From NCBI RefSeq assembly GCF_016741855.1, contig NZ_JAERRH010000004.1, positions 434,001 through 498,000 on the forward strand: a stretch of 64,000 nucleotides of DNA. Reading direction: 5' to 3'. This stretch comes from Streptomyces musisoli (GTDB taxonomy: Bacteria; Actinomycetota; Actinomycetes; Streptomycetales; Streptomycetaceae). Below the pieces are notes generated by a model. The model was not told the DNA's origin. It saw only the letters and a list, made by a program, of their open reading frames with translations, and made no database searches. Both the position numbers and the translations under genes were made by a program. Shown in pieces: positions 24,702 through 32,123 of this stretch. Positions within the stretch are counted from its first letter, which is position 1. Each line of letters begins with the position of its first letter.

Positions 24702-24717
24702 GTTAACCCGCGTTAAC
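24702..24717. promoter_or_regulatory. GTTAAC dyad before enoyl-CoA hydratase gene
   Basis: GTTAACCCGCGTTAAC: two GTTAAC hexamers with centres 10 bp apart form a perfect 16-bp inverted repeat except the centre. It ends 11 bp before the ATG and overlaps the ribosome-binding region. AT-containing palindromes like this are rare in the local GC background, so an operator is likely. Confidence 0.5.
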
Positions 24718-24728
24718 CGGAGGGTGTC

Positions 24729-25523
24729 ATGAGCGAGGAGCGGTACGGGGAGTTCGTGCTGGTGCGGCGGCACGGACAGGTCGCGGAGCTGGTGCTGGAC
24801 CGGCCCAAGGCGATGAACGCCGTCTCCACGGAGATGGCCCGTTCCCTCGCGGGCGCCTGCGCCACGCTCGCCGGTGACCGGGAGGCCCGGGTGGTCGTCC
24901 TGACCTCCTCGCACGAACGGGCGTTCTGCGTGGGGGCCGACCTGAAGGAGCGGAACTCGTTCACGGACGCCGACCTGGTGCGGCAGCGGCCGGTGGCGCG
25001 GGCGGCGTACACCGGGGTGCTGGAGCTGCCGATGCCGACCATCGCGGCGGTGCACGGCTTCGCGCTCGGCGGCGGTTTCGAGCTGGCGCTGTCCTGCGAC
25101 CTGATCGTGGCCGACCCGACGGCCGTGGTGGGTCTGCCCGAGGTGTCCGTCGGCGTGATTCCGGGCGGCGGCGGTACGCAACTGCTGCCGCGGCGGGTCG
25201 GTGCGGCGCGGGCCGCCGAGCTGATCTTCTCGGCGCGGCGGGTCGAGGCGGCGGAGGCGGCCGAACTGGGGCTCGTGGACCGGGTGGTGGAGGAGGGCCG
25301 GGACCGCGAGGAGGCGCTGGCCCTGGGGGCCCGGATCGCCGCGAACTCGCCCGTGGGGCTGCGGGCGGCGAAGCGGGCGCTGCGGCTCGGGCACGGTCTG
25401 GATCTCCGGGCCGGTCTGGAGGTCGAGGACGCCGCGTGGCGCTCGGTGGCGTTCTCGGCGGACCGGGCGGAGGGAGTGGCGGCGTTCAACGAGAAGCGCA
25501 AGCCGGAGTGGCCGGGCGAGTAG
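24729..25523 (+). CDS. Enoyl-CoA hydratase/isomerase family protein
   Basis: 264-residue crotonase-fold protein. The CoA-binding region is RPKAMNAVSTEMA, the oxyanion-hole glycines are in HERAFCVGADLKER and HGFALGGGFELALSCD, and the active-site loop is LPEVSVGVIPGGGGTQLLPR. Glu in ALGGGFELAL and in GLPEVSVG occupy the usual acid/base region. It likely hydrates a trans-2-enoyl-CoA in fatty-acid or amino-acid breakdown; substrate not visible. ATG with GGAGGG six bases upstream. The GTTAAC dyad just before the start suggests repressor control. Confidence 0.9.
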   Translation: MSEERYGEFVLVRRHGQVAELVLDRPKAMNAVSTEMARSLAGACATLAGDREARVVVLTSSHERAFCVGADLKERNSFTDADLVRQRPVARAAYTGVLELPMPTIAAVHGFALGGGFELALSCDLIVADPTAVVGLPEVSVGVIPGGGGTQLLPRRVGAARAAELIFSARRVEAAEAAELGLVDRVVEEGRDREEALALGARIAANSPVGLRAAKRALRLGHGLDLRAGLEVEDAAWRSVAFSADRAEGVAAFNEKRKPEWPGE

Positions 25524-26008
25524 AGGACGCGTTTCCGGTGCCCCCGCGCTGGGGGGTGGGGGCCCGGGTTGCGGGTCGTGGAGGCGAGTCAGGGGCTGAG
25601 GGGCGGGCGCCGACGGCTGTGGGGGTGCGGGCCGGGGGCGCCGGCCCGCGCGGCGGGGTGCCCCTGCGCCCACCCGTGCCGCCCCGACCGCACGACTGCC
25701 CGCAGCCGGCTCCGTTCGGTCGCCGCCGGAGGGGCGCCGTTCTCGACGGCACGGCTGCTCGCAGCCGGCTCCCTTCGGTCGCTGCCGGAGGGGCGCCGTT
25801 CTCGACGGCACGGCTGCTCGCGGCCGGCTCCGTTCGGTCGCTGCCGGAGGGGCCGCCGTCCTCAGTGGCACGACTGCCCGCAGCCGGGTCCGTTCGGTCG
25901 CTGCCGGGCGGGCGCCGTCTTCGGCGGCACGGCTGCTCGCAGCTACGCATTCCACCTGATCGCCGCACCAATACCCCTAACCGCATCATTCCTCCCTAAC
26001 CTGGAGTA
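25524..26008. other. Non-coding region with tandem repeats before the GGDEF gene
   Basis: 485 bp without a convincing gene. The left third is G-rich unique sequence; the middle holds the ~59-bp tandem repeats (25687-25945). The last ~60 bp (CACCTGATCGCCGCACCAATACCCCTAACCGCATCATTCC...) are less GC-rich and probably contain the promoter of the GGDEF gene. Confidence 0.6.
25687..25945. repeat. Tandem repeats, ~59-bp period, about 4.5 copies
   Basis: Units containing GCAGCCGGCTCCGTTCGGTC then GCTGCCGGAGGGGCGCCGT and a GGCACGGCTGCTC spacer start at about 25701, 25760, 25819, 25879 and 25938 (period 59-60 bp). Copies are ~85-95% alike. Each has internal dyad potential (GCCGG...CCGGC). No frame stays open with a plausible protein. 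Confidence 0.8.
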
Positions 26009-27151
26009 ATGGGTGAGGACAAGCGGCTAGCCGCAGTCGTGGCGCTGGCGCAGGGCATGGCGGCGGCGCACACCCCGCGGGAGTCCTGGCAGGCCGCCGC
26101 CCTCGGCGCCTGCCGCGCGCTGGACGGCAGCTTCGCCGCGCTGTCGGTGTGGGAGCGGGAGCTGGGCCGGCTGCGGGTCCTCGTGAACGTGGGGGACCGT
26201 GCCGCGGACGAGGAGGATTTCCCGGAGGCCGAGGCCTACCCGGTGCACCAGTTCCCGGAGATCACCGAGTTCCTGCACGAGCGATGGGCAGGCGGGGGCG
26301 GACCCAACGCGTGGGTGGAGACCGCCGGGGGAGCGGCCGCCGGCACCCCCGGTTACCTCCACCAGCGTGTCGCAGCCCTGCGCCGCCGGGGCCGCGGCTG
26401 CTGCGTCGTGGCCCCCGTCGTGCTGCACGGCCGCGCCTGGGGTGAGTTGTACGTGGCCCGCCCGGCCGGTGAGCCCCTGTTCGCGCGGTCCGACGCCGAC
26501 TTCGCCACCGTGCTCGCGGCCGTCGTCGCCGCGGGCATCGCGCAGACCGAGCGGCTGGAGGAGGCCCGGCGGCTCGCGTTCACCGACGCCCTCACGGGTC
26601 TCGCCAACCGCCGTGCCGTGGACGTGCGTCTGGAGGAGGCCGTCGAGCGGCACCGCGCGGAGGGCGTCGCCGTCAGTCTGGTCGTCTGTGACCTCAACGG
26701 GCTCAAGCGGGTCAACGACACCCTCGGGCACGCCGTCGGCGACCGGCTCCTCGAACGCTTCGGCTCGGTGCTGTCGCTGTGCGGTGCGATGGTGCCGGGC
26801 GCGCTGGCCGCGCGCCTCGGCGGGGACGAGTTCTGTCTGCTCGCGGTCGGGCAGCCCGCCGACGACGTGGTGAAGGCGGCGGACGAACTGTGCCGCCGGG
26901 CAGGGGAGTTGGAGCTGGGAGAGGGGGTCGCGTGCGGGGTCGCCTCGACCGAGGAGCCGATCGGGGAGGTGCACGACGCGCGCCGGCTGTTCCGGCTCGC
27001 GGACGCCGCCCAGTACCGGGCCAAGGCCATGCGGCTGGACCGGCCGGTGGTGGCCGGCCGGGAGGGGCCGGACGACCCGGTCGTACGGTTGGCCGACGAG
27101 CCGCCGCCCTCGCGTGCAGAGCGGCGCCGGTTCCGCGGGCGCCGGGCGTGA
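26009..27151 (+). CDS. GAF-GGDEF diguanylate cyclase (CdgE-like)
   Basis: 380-residue soluble protein. An N-terminal GAF-like sensor domain (~residues 5-180: GACRALDGSFAALSVWERE ... CCVVAPVVLHGRAWGELYVA) is joined to a GGDEF domain (~190-350): FTDALTGLANRRAVD, DLNGLKRVNDTLGHAVGDRL and an intact RLGGDEF signature. It should make cyclic di-GMP, which through BldD controls Streptomyces development. I see no RxxD inhibitory I-site at the usual position before GGDEF. Order next to hutH and the enoyl-CoA hydratase matches the S. coelicolor cyclase CdgE, from memory. The basic C-terminal tail (RRRFRGRRA) is unusual. Confidence 0.87.
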   Translation: MGEDKRLAAVVALAQGMAAAHTPRESWQAAALGACRALDGSFAALSVWERELGRLRVLVNVGDRAADEEDFPEAEAYPVHQFPEITEFLHERWAGGGGPNAWVETAGGAAAGTPGYLHQRVAALRRRGRGCCVVAPVVLHGRAWGELYVARPAGEPLFARSDADFATVLAAVVAAGIAQTERLEEARRLAFTDALTGLANRRAVDVRLEEAVERHRAEGVAVSLVVCDLNGLKRVNDTLGHAVGDRLLERFGSVLSLCGAMVPGALAARLGGDEFCLLAVGQPADDVVKAADELCRRAGELELGEGVACGVASTEEPIGEVHDARRLFRLADAAQYRAKAMRLDRPVVAGREGPDDPVVRLADEPPPSRAERRRFRGRRA

Positions 27152-27233
27152 GGCGAAGCCCACACCGCCCGGTAAGGGGCACCCCCGGTGCCCACTAGTG
27201 ACATCACCGCATTCAATGCGTACGCTCCTGAAT

Positions 27234-28778
27234 ATGGATATGCACACTGTGGTGGTGGGGACGTCCGGTGTCACGGCGTCCGACGTTCTCGCCGTTGCGC
27301 GCGGCGGTGCCCGCATCGAGCTGTCGGCTGAAGCGGTGGCGGCCCTCGCGGCGGCCCGGGAGATTGTGGACGCGCTGGCGGCCAAGCCGGAGCCGGTCTA
27401 CGGCGTCTCCACCGGCTTCGGCGCCCTGGCGACCCGGCACATCAGCCAGGAACTGCGCGCCCAGCTGCAGCGCAACATCGTCCGTTCGCACGCCGCCGGC
27501 ATGGGCCCGCGGGTGGAGCGGGAGGTCGTACGGGCCCTGATGTTCCTGCGGCTCAAGACCGTCTGCTCGGGGCACACCGGTGTGCGGCCCGAGGTCGCGC
27601 AGACCATGGCCGACGTGCTGAACGCCGGGATCACCCCGGTCGTGCACGAGTACGGCTCCCTCGGCTGCTCCGGCGACCTGGCCCCGCTGTCCCACTGCGC
27701 GCTCACCCTCATGGGAGAAGGGGACGCGGAGGGCCCCGACGGACGCGTCCGGCCCGCCGGCGAGCTGCTCGCCGAGCACGGGATCGCCCCCGTCGAGCTG
27801 CGGGAGAAGGAGGGCCTCGCCCTCCTGAACGGCACCGACGGCATGCTCGGCATGCTGATCATGGCCCTCGCCGACCTGGACACCCTGTACAAGTCCGCCG
27901 ACATCACCGCCGCCCTCAGCCTGGAGGCGCTGCTCGGCACCGACAAGGTCCTCGCCCCCGAGCTGCACGCCATCCGGCCGCACCCGGGCCAGGGCGCCAG
28001 CGCCGCCAACATGCTCGCCGTGCTGAAGGACTCGGAACTCACCGGGCACCACCAGGACGACGCCCCGCGCGTCCAGGACGCCTACTCCGTGCGCTGCGCC
28101 CCGCAGGTCGCCGGCGCCGGACGCGACACGGTCGCGCACGCCCGCCTGGTCGCCGAGCGGGAGCTGGCCTCCGCCGTCGACAATCCCGTCGTGCTGCCCG
28201 ACGGCCGCGTGGAGTCCAACGGCAACTTCCACGGCGCCCCCGTGGCCTACGTCCTGGACTTCCTCGCCATCGCCGCCGCCGACCTGGGCTCGATCGCCGA
28301 GCGCCGCACCGACCGGCTGCTGGACAAGAACCGCAGCCACGGCCTGCCGCCGTTCCTCGCCGACGACGCCGGCGTGGACTCCGGTCTCATGATCGCCCAG
28401 TACACGCAGGCCGCCCTGGTCAGCGAGCTGAAGCGGCTCGCCGTACCGGCGTCGGCCGACTCCATCCCGTCCTCCGCCATGCAGGAGGACCACGTCTCCA
28501 TGGGCTGGTCGGCCGCGCGCAAGCTGCGCACCGCCGTGGACAACCTCACCCGGGTCATCGCCATCGAGCTGTACGCGGCCACCCGCGCCGTCGAACTGCG
28601 CGAGGGACTCACCCCGGCGCCCGCCTCGCGGGCGGTGATCGAGGCCGTGCGCGCCGCGGGCGTGCAGGGCCCGGGCCCCGACCGGTTCCTGGCGCCCGAC
28701 CTGGCCGCCGCCGACGCCTTCGTGCGCGGCGGAGAGCTGGTGGCGACCGTGGAGAAGGTCACCGGCCCCCTGAGGTGA
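27234..28778 (+). CDS. hutH: Histidine ammonia-lyase
   Basis: 514-residue MIO-dependent lyase converting L-histidine to urocanate and ammonia. The N-terminal MDMHTVVVGTSG is typical of Streptomyces HutH. Tyr and Gly of the active site are in PVYGVSTGFG, the MIO tripeptide segment is YGSLGCSGDLAPLSH, and further site residues are in LLNGTDGML, QDAYSVRCAPQV and FHGAPVAY. The tripeptide is Cys-Ser-Gly, whereas most bacterial enzymes have Ala-Ser-Gly. ATG at 27234 matches known Streptomyces lengths; the frame extends upstream into cdgE but without family support. Confidence 0.95.
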   Translation: MDMHTVVVGTSGVTASDVLAVARGGARIELSAEAVAALAAAREIVDALAAKPEPVYGVSTGFGALATRHISQELRAQLQRNIVRSHAAGMGPRVEREVVRALMFLRLKTVCSGHTGVRPEVAQTMADVLNAGITPVVHEYGSLGCSGDLAPLSHCALTLMGEGDAEGPDGRVRPAGELLAEHGIAPVELREKEGLALLNGTDGMLGMLIMALADLDTLYKSADITAALSLEALLGTDKVLAPELHAIRPHPGQGASAANMLAVLKDSELTGHHQDDAPRVQDAYSVRCAPQVAGAGRDTVAHARLVAERELASAVDNPVVLPDGRVESNGNFHGAPVAYVLDFLAIAAADLGSIAERRTDRLLDKNRSHGLPPFLADDAGVDSGLMIAQYTQAALVSELKRLAVPASADSIPSSAMQEDHVSMGWSAARKLRTAVDNLTRVIAIELYAATRAVELREGLTPAPASRAVIEAVRAAGVQGPGPDRFLAPDLAAADAFVRGGELVATVEKVTGPLR

Positions 28779-28783
28779 ACGGG

Positions 28784-28813
28784 TCGGGGCCCCGGCTGCG
28801 GCCGGGGCCCCGA
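28784..28813 (+). terminator. Hairpin terminator between convergent hutH and lipoprotein genes
   Basis: TCGGGGCCCCGGC / GCCGGGGCCCCGA, a perfect 13-bp stem with a 4-base loop, just after the hutH stop and before the convergent lipoprotein stop. Probably bidirectional. Confidence 0.8.
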
Positions 28814-28830
28814 AACGTCGTGTCAGCCGC

Positions 28831-29628
28831 TCACTTCAGCTTGGCGGCCTGCGCCTTCACGACCGGAGCGGGCACCGCGTAGGGCTTCTTGGTCATACCC
28901 GCGCCGATGTTGACCGTGGTGTACGTCGCGAGGGTGCTCCCGTGCCGCACGACCTCGGCGTGCAGCGGCATGGCCCCGTCCTCGCCGGCGTCGTTGGTCA
29001 CGGTGAAGGCCACGGACTCGTCACCCGTGCCCGCGGACTTCTCCTCGGCCACCTTGGTGAACTTCCCCTTCTCGCCGTCCTGCTCGCCAAAGAAGCCGCC
29101 CGCGCAGGCCTCGACCGCGTCGGACACCGACTTCAGGGCCTGCTCGGCGCCGTCGCCGTCGTAGGAGGCCAGGGTGACCACGGTGACGTCCAGGTCCATG
29201 GACTGCTTGAGCGCGTCCTCGAACTTGCCGTCGGCCATGTCGTCCAGGGACGTGGGGGCGTCCGTGGGGTCCTTCTTCTTCTCCTCGGTGGCCATGCGGC
29301 TGGTGTTCGCGGCCGGGTTGCCGGGCGCGATGCCGGTCAGCGAGTGCAGCAGCGGGTCGCACTTGGCGTCGTCCGCCTTGACCTCGCTCCGGGCGGGGAT
29401 GCCGCCCTCGACGGAGCCCACCTCGTACCCGGGCACGTCGCCCTTGGCGATGACCAGCTTGTTCAGCTCGGCGGTGCTCAGCACCTTCGCGGCCGGCTTC
29501 GCCGCACCCTTGCCGGAGGTGTCCGCGGGGTCCTCGGCCCCGTCGCCGCCGCAGCCCGTGACGAGGGCGAGCGACAGTGCACTCACAACCGCGGTGGCGC
29601 ACAGCCGCACACCCGATGATCTCTTCAT
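28831..29628 (-). CDS. Secreted lipoprotein, unknown function
   Basis: 265-residue protein with a signal sequence (MKRSSGVRLCATAVVSALSL) and lipobox ALVTGC. The mature part begins with a Gly/Ala/Lys linker and then a ~200-residue domain (LSTAELNKLVIAKGDVPGYE ... AVEACAGGFFGEQDGEKGKF ... VRHGSTLATYTTVNIG). This layout is frequent in Streptomyces lipoproteins without a defined role; two cysteines in the mature domain (DDAKCDPLL, VEACAGG) could be paired. Sits in a run of envelope genes (LAxTG protein, L,D-transpeptidase) and shares their orientation only with the former. Confidence 0.8.
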   Translation of the reverse strand: MKRSSGVRLCATAVVSALSLALVTGCGGDGAEDPADTSGKGAAKPAAKVLSTAELNKLVIAKGDVPGYEVGSVEGGIPARSEVKADDAKCDPLLHSLTGIAPGNPAANTSRMATEEKKKDPTDAPTSLDDMADGKFEDALKQSMDLDVTVVTLASYDGDGAEQALKSVSDAVEACAGGFFGEQDGEKGKFTKVAEEKSAGTGDESVAFTVTNDAGEDGAMPLHAEVVRHGSTLATYTTVNIGAGMTKKPYAVPAPVVKAQAAKLK

Positions 29629-29670
29629 GGGCGAACTATGTGCGGGCCGTCAAAGCTTCGTCAAGGAAAA

Positions 29671-30003
29671 CTAAAAGCCCAGGCGCTCGCGGCGCACCGA
29701 ATACACGACGAATCCGGCACCCACGGCGAGGAAGAGGCTGCCGCCGACCACGTACGGGGTGGTGTCGAAACTGCCGGTGTCGGCCAGCTCGGTGTCCTCC
29801 GCCGCCCCCTCCGCGGCTCCGGCGGCCGCCGTGGTCACCGCCCTGGCCTGCGTGACCTGCGTGATCCGCCCCGGCGTGGACATGGATGCCGTCTCTCTCA
29901 CCGCGGTGTCCTGCGAGGCGTTCGCGGACGGGACGAACCACAGCGCGCAGAGCAGGGTGCCCGCGGCGGTGGCGGTCAGCAGCGGACGGCGAGCGGATGA
30001 CAC
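29671..30003 (-). CDS. Small LAxTG sortase-substrate-like surface protein
   Basis: 110-residue protein with all elements of a sortase substrate: a signal peptide (LLTATAAGTLLCALWFVPSANA), a short Ala/Thr-rich mature part, then LADTG, a hydrophobic helix (YVVGGSLFLAVGAGFVVYSV) and a basic tail (RRERLGF). LAxTG is the motif recognised by Streptomyces class E sortases. After processing only about 60 residues would remain on the wall, so it may be a spacer, peptide or matrix component. GTG start with a GGGGGA purine run upstream. Lies 42 bp upstream of the lipoprotein gene. Confidence 0.78.
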   Translation of the reverse strand: MSSARRPLLTATAAGTLLCALWFVPSANASQDTAVRETASMSTPGRITQVTQARAVTTAAAGAAEGAAEDTELADTGSFDTTPYVVGGSLFLAVGAGFVVYSVRRERLGF

Positions 30004-30113
30004 GGAATATCGATCCCCCTTGTGACGCTGGCGAATTGGCCGTGTGGGGCGATGTTAGTGAAAGGCGCGGGTCACAGGAAAGTCACGAGAGGTTTCAGTC
30101 GTACGCTCCCGCC

Positions 30114-30458
30114 ATGAGTACTGAAGAGACATCACGGTTTGTACGGCTTCGGGTGGAGATCGTCCTGGAGGTGCAGGACGACGACGAGGTGTCCAAGGCC
30201 GCGTTGCGCCGGCTCGCCGAGGACGCCGAGCTGCCGGAGGCGGAGCGGGCCCAGGCCGAGGGCGCTGTGACGGAAGACACCGCGGAGGCCCTGGCCTATC
30301 TCGTGGATCCCTTCGACCTGGTCAGTGAGGTGCCCGGAGTGGAGCTCCAGCAGGCTTCCTGGTCCAGTGAGCGGATCGACTACGACCCCGACTCGCCCGA
30401 CTGGGAGCTGGACGAGGATGATGGGGACGGCGACGAGGAAGAGGACGGCATCGGCTGA
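30114..30458 (+). CDS. Acidic conserved hypothetical protein
   Basis: 114-residue, very acidic protein (C-terminus WELDEDDGDGDEEEDGIG). The first ~85 residues look folded: VRLRVEIVLEVQDDDEVSKA ALRR, then an acidic helix and DPFDLVSEVPGVELQQASW. No signal peptide, membrane segment or cysteine. I do not recognise a function. ATG at 30114; a longer frame starting at 29886 is antisense to the LAxTG gene. A strong terminator follows the stop. Confidence 0.75.
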   Translation: MSTEETSRFVRLRVEIVLEVQDDDEVSKAALRRLAEDAELPEAERAQAEGAVTEDTAEALAYLVDPFDLVSEVPGVELQQASWSSERIDYDPDSPDWELDEDDGDGDEEEDGIG

Positions 30459-30477
30459 GCGTCCCGGGGCACCCAAG

Positions 30478-30508
30478 ACCCCGGACGGCAACCGCCGTCC
30501 GGGGTTTC
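30478..30508 (+). terminator. Rho-independent terminator
   Basis: Perfect 12-bp stem ACCCCGGACGGC / GCCGTCCGGGGT with a 4-base loop, followed by TTT. Ends transcription of the acidic protein gene (30114-30458). Confidence 0.88.
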
Positions 30509-30562
30509 GTCGTCCCAGGGGGCGCACGACCGATTCCCGCACCACACGCTCCACCGGCCCAT

Positions 30563-30646
30563 CCGCGGGTTCCCGCGGATGCGGGGATGCCCCACGGCCG
30601 CGGACCGGCGTTCCGCGAACGTGGGATGCCCCACAGATGCGTGGGG
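30563..30646. repeat. Cluster of short dyads upstream of the L,D-transpeptidase gene
   Basis: CCGCGGGTTCCCGCGG (30563-30578), direct copies of GGATGCCCCAC (30585-30595 and 30624-30634) and CCCCAC...GTGGGG (30629-30646) lie within 85 bp, about 90-175 bp before the ATG. Candidate operator cluster or structured leader. Confidence 0.5.
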
Positions 30647-30737
30647 TGTGGAACGGGACGAACCGGCCGTAGCGTTGAACGTTCTTGGCGGGGGGCCCTC
30701 GGGGTTATCGCGACTCGGCAACGATGGAGAGGCTTTG

Positions 30738-31982
30738 ATGACGGACAGTAGGCGGCGCCTGATGACCGCGTCCGCTCTGCTCGGCGGTGTTCTGCTGCTC
30801 ACGGGCTGTTCCGGCGGCGCCTCCGGCGCCTCCGGCGGCGGCAGCGGCGACACCTCGCAGGCGAAGGCCGACGAGGCGGCGGCCAAGAAGTCGTCGGAGG
30901 CGCAGATCACGATCACGCCCAAGGACGGCTCCAACAACGCGTCGATCAACAACTCCGCCGGCGTCACGGTGAGCAAGGGCACGCTCACGGACGTCACGAT
31001 GACCACCCAGGACGGCAAGGCCGTCGCCGGGCAGCTGTCCGCCGACAAGAAGAGCTGGAAGCCCAGCGTCCAGCTGGAGCGCTCCACCACCTACAAGCTC
31101 GCCGCGGCGGCCAAGGACTCCGAGGGCCGCATAGCCCACGAGAACGCCTCCTTCACCACGGTCTCCCCGGCCAACAGCTTCATCGGCACCTTCACCCCGG
31201 ACAACGGCGCCACGGTCGGCGTCGGCATGCCGGTGTCGATCAACTTCGACAAGGCGATCACCGACAAGGCCGCCGTGCAGAAGGGCATCACGGTCAGCAC
31301 CAGCAGCGGCCAGGAGGTCGCCTGCCACTGGTTCAACGCCAACCGCATGGACTGCCGCCCGATGGAGTACTGGAAGGAAGGCTCCACCGTCACCCTGAAG
31401 CTGGCGCTCGACGGCGTCCAGGGCGCCGCCGGTGTCTACGGCGTCCAGCAGAAGACGGTCACCTTCCACATCGGCCGCAACCAGGTCACCTACGTCGACG
31501 CGAAGACCAAGCAGATGAAGGTCACGCAGGACGGCAAGGTCGTCAAGACCATCCCGATCTCCGCCGGCTCGCCCGAGAACAAGACGTACCAGGGCCAGAT
31601 GGTGATCTCCGAGAAGTTCAAGCAGACCCGCATGAACGGCGCGACGGTCGGCTTCACGGACGACGACGGCAAGGGCGAGTACGACATCAAGGACGTGCCG
31701 CACGCCATGCGCCTGACCAACTCCGGCACCTTCATCCACGGCAACTACTGGGGCGCGCCGTCGGTGTTCGGCAACGTCAACACCAGCCACGGCTGTGTCG
31801 GCCTCCAGGACAAGAAGGGCGCGAAGGACTCCAGCACCCCGGCGGCCTGGTTCTACGACCACACGCTGATCGGTGACGTCGTGATCGTCTCGAACACCGG
31901 CGACAAGACCGTCTCGCCGGACAACGGCCTCAACGGCTGGAACCTGGACTGGTCGCAGTGGAAGGCCGGCTCGGCCGTCTGA
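30738..31982 (+). CDS. L,D-transpeptidase lipoprotein
   Basis: 414 residues. Signal peptide with lipobox LLLTGC and a Gly/Ser linker, then two Ig-like domains (~60-255: ITITPKDGSNNASINNSAGV; TFTPDNGATVGVGMPVSINF). The C-terminal YkuD catalytic domain (~255-380) ends in the active-site motif NTSHGCVGLQ (Cys nucleophile, His). This is the actinobacterial Ldt layout, which makes 3-3 cross-links in peptidoglycan. The HGCVGL motif has Gly where most have Arg (HGCVRL). An upstream dyad cluster suggests regulated expression. Confidence 0.92.
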   Translation: MTDSRRRLMTASALLGGVLLLTGCSGGASGASGGGSGDTSQAKADEAAAKKSSEAQITITPKDGSNNASINNSAGVTVSKGTLTDVTMTTQDGKAVAGQLSADKKSWKPSVQLERSTTYKLAAAAKDSEGRIAHENASFTTVSPANSFIGTFTPDNGATVGVGMPVSINFDKAITDKAAVQKGITVSTSSGQEVACHWFNANRMDCRPMEYWKEGSTVTLKLALDGVQGAAGVYGVQQKTVTFHIGRNQVTYVDAKTKQMKVTQDGKVVKTIPISAGSPENKTYQGQMVISEKFKQTRMNGATVGFTDDDGKGEYDIKDVPHAMRLTNSGTFIHGNYWGAPSVFGNVNTSHGCVGLQDKKGAKDSSTPAAWFYDHTLIGDVVIVSNTGDKTVSPDNGLNGWNLDWSQWKAGSAV

Positions 31983-32012
31983 CGCCCTGACGCCTCCTCA
32001 CCCCCGTTCCGG

Positions 32013-32033
32013 TGCCGCCCCCCAGGGGCGGCA
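32013..32033 (+). terminator. Hairpin after the L,D-transpeptidase gene
   Basis: TGCCGCCCC / GGGGCGGCA, perfect 9-bp stem with a 3-base loop, 30 bp after the stop. No long T-run. Confidence 0.6.
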
Positions 32034-32062
32034 TCGGCGTTCTCGGGGCCGGCCGCAGCCTT

Positions 32063-32090
32063 CTCATGCTTCTCTTATGTCGGCCTTATG
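32063..32090 (+). promoter_or_regulatory. Triple 11-bp direct repeat, response-regulator-type site
   Basis: CTCATG (32063), CTTATG (32074) and CTTATG (32085) recur at exactly 11-bp intervals, one helical turn, 34-60 bp before the ABC permease ATG. This spacing is typical of OmpR/PhoB-family regulators binding as tandem dimers. No two-component pair is next to the gene, so the regulator would act in trans. Confidence 0.55.
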
Positions 32091-32123
32091 GTGCCATCAC
32101 GGTCCGTCCCTAGCTTGCGGGCC

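Noticed and set aside
25569..26009. Frames in the 59-bp repeat region
   Set aside because: Overlap in three frames with repeat-derived low-complexity products; no ribosome site or family.
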